DNA from: DAIDHZ01 sp035480255
GTDB lineage: Bacteria > Chlamydiota > Chlamydiia > Chlamydiales > SM23-39
DNA: 57,387 bases
Assembly: GCA_964630875.1 (NCBI GenBank)
Contig: CAZVXF010000009.1
Span: 1-57,387 of the forward strand
Direction: 5' to 3'
A program made the translations under genes and the position numbers. Positions 34,932 through 43,905 of the stretch are shown one piece after another. Numbering within the stretch: the first letter of the stretch is position 1; each line of letters begins with the position of its first letter. Below the pieces are notes generated by a model that saw only the letters and a program-made list of their open reading frames with translations, did not search any database and was not told the DNA's origin.

Positions 34932-36044
34932 ATGGAGTGCAAATTGATGCGCGCATTTTTTTTTACATTAACTTTATTTACAAGTCTGTATTCTTTTGAG
35001 AATTCAATTTTTTTTCAAAAATTAAGCGAACCGACTCCTCAATGGATGTTTGATCAAATAGAAGAAGATTTAGCACCTCATGGAATAGATTTAAGTCAAT
35101 ATTATATCGAAGAAATTTTCTCTAAAAATCATGATTTGTTGAAATTAGTAAGGGTTAGAGTTATTAATGGAGAAGTAAATGTTTTTAAGAGCACATCAAC
35201 TACGAATCATCCCACTCCAGATCTAATTATTCCCCATTTATATGCTCTAAGTAAGTTGATTCGTTTACCAGATATAGATTTTCTCTTCACAGCGCATGAC
35301 GGGATGTTTTCTCCACTACCTATTTTTTGCGTGACTAAGGGTTGCGTTACAGGACTTAGTGAAGAGGAGATGAGAAAAGGAAATGGTATAATTGTCATTC
35401 CGGACATGTTTGCTTTTGGTGGATATGAACCAAATAAGACACAGGTCTTAGAGGGAAACCTTTTATATCCTTGGGACGATAAAATTAACTTAGCGTTTTA
35501 TCGAGGATCAGATATTGGAGTCGATGATTTAAGTACGTGGATGAACTATCCAAGACCTAGATTGGTACTGCTTTCTAACCAGCATCCTCATCTGATTGAT
35601 GCAAAATTTACAGGTCTGTATTCAGCATGCCATACAAAATTTGCGCAAGACAATGGCTTAATGGGTCAATATTTGTCTATGAAAGATCATCCACGTTATA
35701 AATATTTAATGAATGTTGAAGCGGGATGTGCAAATACCCCAAGATTTTCTCTATTGCTCCACACAAATTCTGTCGTCCTAAAAAATGAAACAAATTCTAT
35801 TTTATGGTTTTATAAAGCTCTTTCCCCTTTTGAACACTTCATACCGGTAGCGGGAGATTTGTCTGATCTTCTATCTAAAATTGAATGGGCAAAAGATCAC
35901 GATTCAGAATGTAAAAAAATTTCAGAAAATGCTCGCAAACTTGCTGCAGAAGTACTTACGAGTGAAGCAGTATATTTGTATCTCTATAGGTTATTAGAAG
36001 CATATTCATTAAAGCAGAAAAGTTATTATAACTGTCTTAATTGA
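34932..36044 (+). CDS. exported GT90 (CAP10-domain) glycosyltransferase 2
   Basis: 370 residues, paralogue of the gene before it (shared PQWM-DQIEEDLAP, NHPTPD, FLFTAHDG, IVIPDMFA, FYRGSDIG). Hydrophobic N-terminus (MRAFFFTLTLFTSLYS from M6) predicts export. Family stations YPWDDKINLAFYRGSDIG, PHLIDAKFTG, KYLMNVEAG, SLLLHTNSVVLK and DLSDLLSKIEWAKDHD are all present. Tandem duplication without degeneration suggests both copies are used, perhaps on different acceptors. Probably co-transcribed with the methyltransferase 19 bp downstream. Confidence 0.82.
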   Translation: MECKLMRAFFFTLTLFTSLYSFENSIFFQKLSEPTPQWMFDQIEEDLAPHGIDLSQYYIEEIFSKNHDLLKLVRVRVINGEVNVFKSTSTTNHPTPDLIIPHLYALSKLIRLPDIDFLFTAHDGMFSPLPIFCVTKGCVTGLSEEEMRKGNGIIVIPDMFAFGGYEPNKTQVLEGNLLYPWDDKINLAFYRGSDIGVDDLSTWMNYPRPRLVLLSNQHPHLIDAKFTGLYSACHTKFAQDNGLMGQYLSMKDHPRYKYLMNVEAGCANTPRFSLLLHTNSVVLKNETNSILWFYKALSPFEHFIPVAGDLSDLLSKIEWAKDHDSECKKISENARKLAAEVLTSEAVYLYLYRLLEAYSLKQKSYYNCLN

Positions 36045-36063
36045 AACAGTATAAGGAAAGAGT

Positions 36064-36786
36064 ATGAAAAAAATATTTTCGGTATTTCTTATTCTATCTT
36101 GTCATTTAAGGGCTGATACGGTTTTTAAATTCGACGAAGAAGAATACCGGTATCTAGATCAGTTAGCATTGCCATGCACTGATAAAAGTTCTAGTTTTCA
36201 CGATTATATGGAAGTTTATTCTCACTATTTTTACAAGATTAAGGATAAGCCTATAAAATTTTTAGAAATTGGTATTTGTCGAGGTGGTAGTGTTGAGCTT
36301 TGGGAAAAATATTTTACAAACGCAGAATTACACTTTATAGATTTGAGTCTAGATTTACTCTCATATTCTGCTAAACGAGCAAATTACCATCTCTTGGATC
36401 AGTCAAATGTAGAACAGCTCACGCATTTTATAAACAAAACTGGAGGCCAATTCGATATTATTCTAGATGATGGTGGTCATACTATGATCCAACAATTAAC
36501 AAGTTTTAAGACTCTTTTCCCGCATTTAATGAAAGGTGGTCTTTATATAATTGAAGATTTGCATACTTCATATTGGCCTGTTTTCGGTGGGGGTAAAGGA
36601 CACCCAAATACAACTGTTGAATTTTTGAAATCACTTGTTGATGATGTGAATTTTATTGGCGATAAAATGGGAAGAGCTAGCCGTAGGCAGGATCTCAGTA
36701 CAATTCAAAATGAACTAAATATATATCGAGATCAGATTTTAGGCATACATTTCTATACGAGCGTTTGTATCATCATTAAAAAGTAA
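36064..36786 (+). CDS. exported sugar O-methyltransferase-like protein (MycE/ElmM type)
   Basis: 240 residues. A signal peptide (MKKIFSVFLILSCHLRADT) precedes a class I SAM-dependent methyltransferase: FLEIGICRGGSVELWEKYF (motif I), ELHFIDLSLD, DIILDDGGHTMIQQLTSFK and the characteristic GGLYIIEDLHTSYWPVFGG. That last block is typical of antibiotic sugar O-methyltransferases and of cephalosporin-hydroxylase-like proteins. SAM is not expected in the periplasm, so location and activity conflict unless the protein acts elsewhere. Good AAGGAAAG ribosome-binding site. Substrate unknown. Confidence 0.8.
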   Translation: MKKIFSVFLILSCHLRADTVFKFDEEEYRYLDQLALPCTDKSSSFHDYMEVYSHYFYKIKDKPIKFLEIGICRGGSVELWEKYFTNAELHFIDLSLDLLSYSAKRANYHLLDQSNVEQLTHFINKTGGQFDIILDDGGHTMIQQLTSFKTLFPHLMKGGLYIIEDLHTSYWPVFGGGKGHPNTTVEFLKSLVDDVNFIGDKMGRASRRQDLSTIQNELNIYRDQILGIHFYTSVCIIIKK

Positions 36787-36789
36787 ATC

Positions 36790-36835
36790 ATGAAATTTTA
36801 ACGAGGGGATGAGTATCCCCCCTTAAATAGTTCAT
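36790..36835. terminator. bidirectional hairpin between convergent methyltransferase genes
   Basis: Core stem GGGGAT (36805-36810) / ATCCCC (36815-36820), loop GAGT, extended outward by TTTTAA/TTAAA and ATGAA/TTCAT. No long T tract, but the location between two convergent genes supports a terminator role. Confidence 0.55.
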
Positions 36836-36836
36836 G

Positions 36837-37622
36837 CTATCTAGTTTTTTTCCAATACGCTCCATCACGACCAATCTCTATAATTGGATCTGTAATGCCA
36901 TGCAAAGCACGATAGTCATTGACAGCTTGAACACAAGGTGCGACTGGGTAGTCATCGATGATGATAAAACCACCAACGGATAATTTAGGATAAAGACTTG
37001 TAAGAGCATCCTTTGTCGATTCATATAAATCTCCATCTAATCGAAGAAGTGCAAGTTTCCCAATCGGAGCCGTGGGAAGTGTATCTCGGAAAAAACCTTT
37101 TAAAAATACAACTTGGTCATCCAGAAGATTGTATTTTTTGAAGTTTGATTGAACTTGTTCGAGTGAAATAGCAAGCTCTTTACACTTATAGAGATCAAAT
37201 CCTTGATCTGCTGGATAAAGAGTCACATTTGGAGGAGGAAGCCCTTCAAAGGAATCGGCGACCCAGACCTTTCTTGTTGTATCGTCATATGCTTTTAAGA
37301 TAGCTCGCATGAAAATTGTCGAACCACCCCTCCAAACTCCAGTTTCTATACAATCGCCAGGGATATTGTTTTCAATAATCTCCTTCATGCAGTAATGAAT
37401 ATTATTCAGTCTTTGTAGTCCAATCATAGTATGCGCAGTTCTTGGCCAATCACTTCCAATTTCTCTTGCATTCGGGTCAAATTCCTTTTGAAAATAACCC
37501 GGATCTTCGTAGATTGAGTTTGTTACACAGCGTTTCATTAAATCTATGTACAAATCTCTTGGATTTGCATGAACGCTATTGATGATACAAAGCACAGCTA
37601 AACATTTTACAAGAATTTTCAT
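36837..37622 (-). CDS. exported TylF/MycF-type sugar O-methyltransferase
   Basis: 261 residues. A signal peptide (MKILVKCLAVLCIINSVHA) precedes a complete TylF-family domain: DCIETGVWRGGSTIFMRAIL (motif I), WVADSFEGLPPPN, LLRLDGDLYESTKDALTSLYP (metal-binding Asp residues) and GGFIIIDDYP with the C-terminal VNDYRALHGI. TylF and MycF methylate sugar hydroxyls of macrolides using SAM and a divalent metal. Here a hexose or deoxyhexose hydroxyl on an exported glycan is the natural guess. As for its neighbours, export and SAM dependence are hard to reconcile in the periplasm. Confidence 0.87.
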   Translation of the reverse strand: MKILVKCLAVLCIINSVHANPRDLYIDLMKRCVTNSIYEDPGYFQKEFDPNAREIGSDWPRTAHTMIGLQRLNNIHYCMKEIIENNIPGDCIETGVWRGGSTIFMRAILKAYDDTTRKVWVADSFEGLPPPNVTLYPADQGFDLYKCKELAISLEQVQSNFKKYNLLDDQVVFLKGFFRDTLPTAPIGKLALLRLDGDLYESTKDALTSLYPKLSVGGFIIIDDYPVAPCVQAVNDYRALHGITDPIIEIGRDGAYWKKTR

Positions 37623-37732
37623 TTGTATTATTTCTCCATTTTTTGTTAGGACTGGTTTTTTTTACAGCATGTGAAACAAAAACATCAAGAAATTAATTTA
37701 AATTTCGGATGTTGGCATTTTTTCTCAATTTT

Positions 37733-37894
37733 TCAGGAAATAGCATTTATCAAAAATATAGCTGAGTCTGACTGTGTCAGCTCTGCAACAAGTTTTATGT
37801 CTTCATTCGCGCCTTGCCATTCGGCAATGGTCGCTTGCTCCAGACAAAAAAATTGTGCAGCTTCCTTGTCATACACAACTTTTTTTTGATAAGT
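37733..37894 (-). pseudogene. possible gene remnant in a 459-bp gap
   Basis: The gap 37623-38081 has no clear gene. On the minus strand one frame reads for about 53 codons to a TGA at 37733-37735 with a protein-like composition (VVYDKEAAQFFCLEQATI, then AEWQGANEDIKLVAEL), has no ATG (a GTG exists at 37876) and is bounded by a stop upstream. It looks like a leftover of a longer coding region or a very small protein. No family recognised. Confidence 0.25.
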
Positions 37895-38081
37895 GGTATA
37901 AATAGCGCATTGAAAAAAGTTTCAGAACTATACAAACCGTATAGACAAAGCAGCAGATCGTTTCTGTTCTGATTGTAATGATTACAAAAAAGCGATGTGA
38001 AAGAATTCATAGAACATTTATATTTTACTCTTCATCGAAGAGTAGAAGGATTTTCCAGTTATCGGAAATAGAAAACAATTT

Positions 38082-38873
38082 ATGAATGGTATTCGGTTAG
38101 CAATTCAAGATTTTCTCGACGCTCTAGTCAGGTTTCCGGTATGGAGAAGTCTAGGCGTTCTTGAAGTCAGACAAAAATATCAACGATCAGTGATTGGCCC
38201 TTGGTGGGTAAGCATCAGTATGTTGGTTTTTATTGTTGTGTTGGGTGTTGTTTATAGTCGAGTGTTTTCGATAAAATTTTCCGAATACATGCCCTATTTT
38301 TCTTCAGGCTATTTGCTTTGGCTCTACATAGCATCATGTGTGAATGAATCTACTGAACTTTTTAGACAAAATGGTGGATTTATTAAACAAGTAAAATTGC
38401 CGCTAAGCGTTTACGTATTTAAATTTCTCACTAAAAATATTGTGATATTCTTTCATAATTTTTTAGTGTTTTTATTAGTCCTGGCATATTTCAAAGTACA
38501 AACTGGATGGGTAGGATTGCTGTCTATACCCGGTTTTATTCTCTTAAGTTTGAATCTTTATTGGATATCTCTATTGGTTGCTCTGATTAGTACTCGTTAT
38601 AGAGATATGGTTCCGATTATTAATAGCTTTATGCAAGTTTTATTTTTTGTAACACCAATTTCTTGGGATAAACTTCTATTAGGAGAGCATTCAAAAATTA
38701 TTAAATTCAATCCGTTGGTATATTTTATAGATATCATTCGAGACCCCCTTTTAGGAAAAATGCCTGTTGTCAGCGAGTATTGGATTGTATTATGTATAAC
38801 TGGAATTGGATTTACTTTTGCATTATTACTCTTTGGTAAAGTGCGTGCACGTGTTCCTTTTTGGGTGGATTAA
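38082..38873 (+). CDS. wzm: ABC-2 type polysaccharide export permease (Wzm/TagG-like)
   Basis: 263 residues with about six transmembrane segments. The N-terminal SLGVLEVRQKYQRSVIGPWW is the classic RDIKVRYKQSVLGPLW-type motif of O-antigen exporters; GYLLWLYIASC, FIKQVKLPLSVYVFK and SFMQVLFFVTPISWD follow in the expected order. Together with the ATPase starting two bases after its stop codon it exports a lipid-linked polysaccharide across the inner membrane. Symbol given by family, not by experiment. Confidence 0.9.
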   Translation: MNGIRLAIQDFLDALVRFPVWRSLGVLEVRQKYQRSVIGPWWVSISMLVFIVVLGVVYSRVFSIKFSEYMPYFSSGYLLWLYIASCVNESTELFRQNGGFIKQVKLPLSVYVFKFLTKNIVIFFHNFLVFLLVLAYFKVQTGWVGLLSIPGFILLSLNLYWISLLVALISTRYRDMVPIINSFMQVLFFVTPISWDKLLLGEHSKIIKFNPLVYFIDIIRDPLLGKMPVVSEYWIVLCITGIGFTFALLLFGKVRARVPFWVD

Positions 38874-38875
38874 CT

Positions 38876-39604
38876 ATGGCTTTTATTGAATTAGAGCATG
38901 CATGTTTGGACTATTACTTATATGGAACTTCGTCGCGCTCATTCAAGTCTGCCCTCTTACAAGCTGCAACAGGTGGCATATTAAAAAAAGAAGAAAATAT
39001 ACTTAAAGTTCAGGCCTTAAAAGATATCACCCTAAAATTAGAAGAGGGGGATCGATTAGGTCTTATTGGACATAATGGGGCAGGAAAAAGTACCTTACTC
39101 CGTCTGTTAGCAAAAATATATGAGCCTACATCAGGCAAAGTGGAAGTGTCTGGTCTTACGAATTGTTTATTTGATTTGCTGGTTGGTTTAGATTCCAGTT
39201 TAACAGGCTATGAAAATATTAAATTAAGAGGATTAATTTCTGGTTTACATCCAAAATTGGTTCAGGAATCTATCCCACAAATTACCGATTTTGCTGAGTT
39301 GGGGGGATTTATTCACATGCCGATAAAAACATACTCTGCAGGAATGCTTGTTCGTCTTGGTTTTTCGATCGTTACGCATATCAATACAGAGATTCTTTTG
39401 ATCGATGAAGTGGTGAGTGTTGGTGATGCAGGTTTTGTGACTAAGGCAAAACAGAAAATGAAAGATTTAATCAATAAAACGAAGATCGTTGTTATCTCCA
39501 CTCATGACCATAACTTGATTAAAGAATTTTGTAATCGCATTTTGTGCCTTGAGCATGGGAAAGTTAAATTTTTAGGTAAAACAGAAGAGTTTTTTCAGCA
39601 ATAA
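38876..39604 (+). CDS. wzt: ABC transporter ATPase for polysaccharide export (Wzt/TagH-like)
   Basis: 242 residues from the ATG at 38876; an in-frame TTG at 38861 would overlap the permease. Walker A is GHNGAGKST, the ABC signature is the variant YSAGMLVRLGFS typical of Wzt/TagH, Walker B is EILLIDEVVSVGD, and the H-loop lies in STHDH. The N-terminal stretch with LDYYLYGTSSRSFKSALLQ is also typical of this subfamily. No C-terminal carbohydrate-binding domain is present, so export probably does not depend on a terminal modification as in E. coli O9a. Confidence 0.92.
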   Translation: MAFIELEHACLDYYLYGTSSRSFKSALLQAATGGILKKEENILKVQALKDITLKLEEGDRLGLIGHNGAGKSTLLRLLAKIYEPTSGKVEVSGLTNCLFDLLVGLDSSLTGYENIKLRGLISGLHPKLVQESIPQITDFAELGGFIHMPIKTYSAGMLVRLGFSIVTHINTEILLIDEVVSVGDAGFVTKAKQKMKDLINKTKIVVISTHDHNLIKEFCNRILCLEHGKVKFLGKTEEFFQQ

Positions 39605-39614
39605 TGAGGAAAAT

Positions 39615-40673
39615 ATGAAAAGAGCGCTAATTACTGGAATTACTGGCCAAGATGGATCTTATCTTGCGGAATTTTTGCTGGATAAAGGATATACAGTACA
39701 TGGTGTAGTTCGAAGAACTTCGACTTATCGAATGGAACGGATTGATCATTTATGTCAGAATGATAAATTGAGCAATCGTTTTTTTCTGCATGAGGGTGAT
39801 TTAGGCGACTCATCGAGTATTCGATGGATTGTCGATTCTGTTAAACCCGATGAAATATACAACTTGGCAGCAATGAGTGATGTGAAAAGTTCTTTCGAAA
39901 TGCCTGAGTATGCTGCTGAAGTAGATGGGATCGGCGTTTTAAGATTATTAGAATCTATGAGAGCAAGCTGTCCAAAAGCGAGATTTTATCAAGCATCCAC
40001 GTCGGAACTCTTCGGTAAAGTACGAGAAATCCCTCAAACGGAAAATACTCCATTCCATCCACGATCGCCTTATGCTGTTGCAAAATTATATGCATACTGG
40101 GCCGTAATCAATTATAGAGAAGCGTATAACCTTTATGCATGTAATGGGATTCTTTTTAATCATGAAAGCCCAAGAAGAGGGGAAGGTTTTGTCTCTCGAA
40201 AAATCACTATGGCAGTCTCTCGAATTAAAATGGGATTGCAAAATACTTTAGTCTTAGGAAATCTGGACGCAAAAAGAGATTGGGGATATGCGAAAGATTT
40301 CGTAGAGGCAATGTGGGTCATGCTGCAGCAAAATACACCTGATGACTATCTCTTAGCGACAGGAGTGACGACGACAGTGAGGCAGTTTGTTGAGCTGGCA
40401 TTTAGAGAAGTCGATATTGACGTTCGTTGGGAAGGAAAAGACCTTGCGGAAAAAGGATATGATGCATCTACAGGGGCATTAATCGTCGAGATTTCCCCTG
40501 AATTTTTCCGACCTTCAGAAGTAGATGTGCTCATCGGTAATCCTAAGAAGGCTAAAGAACTTTTGGGATGGTCTTGTAGGACTTCTCTTGAAGAACTGGT
40601 TCGAATAATGATGAAAGCAGATATGAAAGTTGTCAGCCAATCAATGCATTTAGAGACTTCTTTAACGCTGTAA
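39615..40673 (+). CDS. gmd: GDP-mannose 4,6-dehydratase
   Basis: Converts GDP-D-mannose to GDP-4-keto-6-deoxy-D-mannose. Extended SDR of 352 residues: ALITGITGQDGSYLAEFLL (NADP-binding), VRRTSTYRMERIDHL, QASTSELFGK, catalytic PRSPYAVAKLYAYW (YxxxK) and the hallmark NHESPRRGEGFVSRKI. A GAGGA ribosome-binding site precedes the ATG. Upstream enzyme ManC lies about 9 kb away; the next gene completes GDP-fucose synthesis. Confidence 0.95.
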   Translation: MKRALITGITGQDGSYLAEFLLDKGYTVHGVVRRTSTYRMERIDHLCQNDKLSNRFFLHEGDLGDSSSIRWIVDSVKPDEIYNLAAMSDVKSSFEMPEYAAEVDGIGVLRLLESMRASCPKARFYQASTSELFGKVREIPQTENTPFHPRSPYAVAKLYAYWAVINYREAYNLYACNGILFNHESPRRGEGFVSRKITMAVSRIKMGLQNTLVLGNLDAKRDWGYAKDFVEAMWVMLQQNTPDDYLLATGVTTTVRQFVELAFREVDIDVRWEGKDLAEKGYDASTGALIVEISPEFFRPSEVDVLIGNPKKAKELLGWSCRTSLEELVRIMMKADMKVVSQSMHLETSLTL

Positions 40674-40677
40674 TATT

Positions 40678-41622
40678 ATGATAGTTTCGAATACTTCTAA
40701 AATTCTAGTGACTGGTTCGAAGGGTTTAGTCGGGTCAGCTTTAGTGGATGAATTGCGCAGACAAGGATATATGAATCTCAGTCTGCCTACTAGGCAAGAA
40801 TGTGATTTAACTGATTATCAATCTGTAAAATCCTTTTTTCTTTCTGAGCGACCCGAGATTGTTTTTCATAGTGCAGCTGCAGTATATGGCATCGGTGGAA
40901 ACATGAAAAATCCCGCGAGGATTTTTTTTGATAATGTTTTAATGAACTCACATGTAATTGATGCGACGCATCTATGTGGTGCAAAAAAGATTATTGCAAT
41001 GGGTACCGTTGCTGCATACGCAGAACCTAGAACACAACCTGTTAAAGAAGAAGATATTTGGGAAGGCCCACCGCACAATTCCGAAAGTAGTTATGGGCAT
41101 GCTAAGCGAGCCATGTTGGCTCAACTGCTTGCTTATCAACAAAATTATGGTCTTGATTTCGCATATATAATTTCTACTAATTTATACGGACAGAACGATA
41201 AGTTTAATACAAGTTTCGGTCATGTGATTCCATCGCTAATTTGTAAATTCTATGAAGCGAAGAAAAACAACACGGACGTTGTGATTTGGGGAGATGGAAC
41301 AGCTGCAAGAGATTTCCTTTATTCTAGGGATATGGCAAGAGCTTTAGTTTTAATTATGACCCGTTTTTCTGGCGCAATCAACATTGCCTCAGGAAAAAAA
41401 TGCAATATACGCGAAGTGGTTGATCTATTAACTGATTATTTTGATATGTCTGGAAAAGTCCAATGGAATACACAAATGCCGAATGGTAGAAAATTTTACG
41501 AATTAGATCTAGCCAAGCAACGGAATATCGGTTTCGAACCTTTATATTCTTTTAAAGAAGGCTTAGTTGAAACTCTAGAATGGTTTAGTAACACTTACGA
41601 ACAAAATCTTGTTAGAATGTGA
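40678..41622 (+). CDS. fcl: GDP-L-fucose synthase (epimerase/reductase)
   Basis: 314-residue extended SDR: ILVTGSKGLVGSALVDEL, the family marker VYGIGGNMKNPARIF, and the catalytic SSYGHAKRAML (YxxxK). The later VIWGDGTAARDFLYSRDMA segment resembles other GDP-fucose synthases. It turns GDP-4-keto-6-deoxymannose into GDP-L-fucose. An alternative is a GDP-rhamnose or related reductase, since family members are similar; the IGGN motif favours fucose. Its stop overlaps the next ATG by one base (TGATG). Confidence 0.88.
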   Translation: MIVSNTSKILVTGSKGLVGSALVDELRRQGYMNLSLPTRQECDLTDYQSVKSFFLSERPEIVFHSAAAVYGIGGNMKNPARIFFDNVLMNSHVIDATHLCGAKKIIAMGTVAAYAEPRTQPVKEEDIWEGPPHNSESSYGHAKRAMLAQLLAYQQNYGLDFAYIISTNLYGQNDKFNTSFGHVIPSLICKFYEAKKNNTDVVIWGDGTAARDFLYSRDMARALVLIMTRFSGAINIASGKKCNIREVVDLLTDYFDMSGKVQWNTQMPNGRKFYELDLAKQRNIGFEPLYSFKEGLVETLEWFSNTYEQNLVRM

Positions 41623-42827
41623 TGAAAAAAGAAAAATTGGCGATAATTAGTAGTTACGATGACTTTTGTGGCAATGCGAGTTATACTCGAGCAATTAAAG
41701 ATGGTCTAACTAGACATTATGATGTTACTGTAATTTCTTTGAATGTGCGCTTATTACGTAGTGAGGGGAAGAAAAGAATCCGACAATATGTAAAAAAAGT
41801 TTGTGAGCAATTACAATCTTTTGATGTCGTAAATATACAGTTTGAGGAGGGACTTTTTGGTTCTTCCATGTCTTCAATAAAGCACTCTTTTTTTGCTTTT
41901 GCTAAAGCAAGCAAACAGCTTGTCTTAACAATGCACCGTGTACATGGTAAAGTTCAATATCCTAATTGGATATCACTTGTAAAAAATTTACTAAAATTAA
42001 ATCCAAAGCCATTCATAAAAAATCTGATGAAGGCATATGCTACGAATCGGCATGTTCCTCTATATAATTCGATGATTAATTTTTGTATAAAAAGAAAAAT
42101 TCCTATTTTGGTACATACTCCTAAATCAAAAGAATATATTCAGGAAAAGTTTCTATATGATTTAGTGTATGATCATCCTTTATCTTTTTACGATCAAAGT
42201 CATATAGAAGCTATAGCAAATTCTTATTCACGAAAAGATTTCTGTGAAGAATATGCTCTAAATGAAAATCATACTTATCTCGGCGTTTTTGGTTTTATAA
42301 ATAATTATAAAGGGCATGAAACTGCTATTAAATCGTTATTGAGTTTGCCAGAGAATTATAAACTTCTGATTTTTGGAGCGCAACATCCTCATACCATTCA
42401 GTTAGAAGAAGCAATTAACAAATACATTAAAGATTTGATTCAGCTTATTTCTAGTTTAGGGCTTTCTCATCGTGTTGAATTCCATAGAGTTGTAAACGAT
42501 GAAGAATTTTTAAAAGCGTTACTTCGTTGTGACTTTAATTTACTTCCGTATTTAGAAGTAAATCAAGGAGGTTCAGGTATCGCGGCCTTATCTCTTGAAA
42601 CAAACTCAAATTCGTTATTTGCACAAACAAATACTTTTTTAGAACTTGATAAGTATGCTCCTAACGCTTTCAAGCTATTTACCATAGGGAATTATCGTGA
42701 ACTTGCAAGTGCTATTCTAAGTTATCGTAAACAGCGTTTTGCCTCAAGTTTGCAAAGATACCATCAAACTTACAACTTAACAACGAATGTAAATTTGTAT
42801 CAGAAGCTTTTATCTAGAGCATTCTAG
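41622..42827 (+). CDS. glycosyltransferase (GT4-like), paralogue B
   Basis: 401 residues, start ATG at 41622, with the GTG one codon before as alternative. It shares with the gene at 32108-33436 the start (LAIISSYDDFCGNASYTRAI), the block EQLQSFDVVNIQFEEGLFG and the C-terminal VFGFINNYKGHETAIKSLL and LLIFGAQHP. The donor-binding segment reads LLPYLEVNQGGSGIAALSLE. Cytosolic. Coupled to fcl, which suggests that it may transfer fucose or its precursor, but that is only context. Confidence 0.8.
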   Translation: MKKEKLAIISSYDDFCGNASYTRAIKDGLTRHYDVTVISLNVRLLRSEGKKRIRQYVKKVCEQLQSFDVVNIQFEEGLFGSSMSSIKHSFFAFAKASKQLVLTMHRVHGKVQYPNWISLVKNLLKLNPKPFIKNLMKAYATNRHVPLYNSMINFCIKRKIPILVHTPKSKEYIQEKFLYDLVYDHPLSFYDQSHIEAIANSYSRKDFCEEYALNENHTYLGVFGFINNYKGHETAIKSLLSLPENYKLLIFGAQHPHTIQLEEAINKYIKDLIQLISSLGLSHRVEFHRVVNDEEFLKALLRCDFNLLPYLEVNQGGSGIAALSLETNSNSLFAQTNTFLELDKYAPNAFKLFTIGNYRELASAILSYRKQRFASSLQRYHQTYNLTTNVNLYQKLLSRAF

Positions 42828-42828
42828 G

Positions 42829-43890
42829 ATGAAAAAAGAAATCTGCATTGATGCCCGAATGGCGACAAGTTCTGGCATTGGCACGTACATACGTTCTTTA
42901 GTACCTAGGTTGAAAGACTTTTTCAGCATACGCTTAATTGTGCACCCCGATTGTGCCGTGCACTGTCCAGAATTCACTATTTTTGATCAAATTGTTACAT
43001 CGACATCTATCTATTCTCTTCAGGAGCAATGGTTTCTTTCTCTGAATGTTCCAAAATGCGATCTTTTTTGGTCTCCACATTTTAATGTCCCTTTGGGTCC
43101 TCTTCGCGCGCGTCGGAGATTAGTAACGATTCATGACGTCTTCTTTTTAGCTTGTCCACACGGATTAGGATTATTAAAAAAATGTTACGCTAAATTATTT
43201 TTTAATGCGGCTGTAAGGCTCTCCGACCATGTCATCACAGATTCTTGTTTTTCTTATTCTGAGATAGGAAAATACATTGGCTCATATGAGAATAAGATAA
43301 CGACTGTTCCACTTGGAGTAGATAAGGAAAAATTCCAAAAGAAAACCGTTAATGAAGAAATACAAGTCCCATCTAAATTTATTCTTTTTGTGGGGAATTT
43401 GGCTCCGCATAAGAACATTATAAATTTAATACGATCTCTTGATTTTTTACCCTCTGATGTACATTTAGTTTTAGTAGGAAAAGAGTCAAAGTGGGAGAAC
43501 TGGAAAGCTGAGGCTCAAAAGAGAAAAGATAGAATTACTGTGTGTGGCAAAGTAAAGCATGAAACGCTTGTTTGGCTTTATCAAAATGCGGTGATGTTAG
43601 TTCACCCTTCATTATATGAAGGTTTTGGTTTTACACCTTTAGAAGCAATGAGTGCGGGTTGCCCTGTTCTTACATCTAAATTAGCAAGTTTGCCAGAAGT
43701 ATGTGCAGATGCAGTCGAGTATGTTGATCCGTATTCCATTGAAAATATTGCAAATAGTATTCTGTCAGTTTGGAATAATCACGAACTTCGTGCTCAAATG
43801 AAGTTAAAAGGAAATGCGCAAGTAACTCTCTTTAATTGGGATAAGTGCGCTCAAAAACATGTAGAAATCATTGATCGCATCTTGATTTGA
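42829..43890 (+). CDS. GT4 glycosyltransferase
   Basis: 353 residues with a full GT4 fold: CIDARMATSSGIGTYIRSL, LFVGNLAPHKNIINLIRSL, LVLVGKESKWENW, and the donor-binding block HPSLYEGFGFTPLEAMSAGCPV with the E-x7-E pair, then VYV-type YVDPYSIENIANSI. It most resembles mannosyl- and related transferases of O-antigen clusters using GDP-sugars. The start follows the previous stop by one base. Probably one of the polymer-building enzymes for the glycan exported by the ABC transporter. Confidence 0.9.
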   Translation: MKKEICIDARMATSSGIGTYIRSLVPRLKDFFSIRLIVHPDCAVHCPEFTIFDQIVTSTSIYSLQEQWFLSLNVPKCDLFWSPHFNVPLGPLRARRRLVTIHDVFFLACPHGLGLLKKCYAKLFFNAAVRLSDHVITDSCFSYSEIGKYIGSYENKITTVPLGVDKEKFQKKTVNEEIQVPSKFILFVGNLAPHKNIINLIRSLDFLPSDVHLVLVGKESKWENWKAEAQKRKDRITVCGKVKHETLVWLYQNAVMLVHPSLYEGFGFTPLEAMSAGCPVLTSKLASLPEVCADAVEYVDPYSIENIANSILSVWNNHELRAQMKLKGNAQVTLFNWDKCAQKHVEIIDRILI

Positions 43891-43905
43891 ATATAGAGGT
43901 AACGT

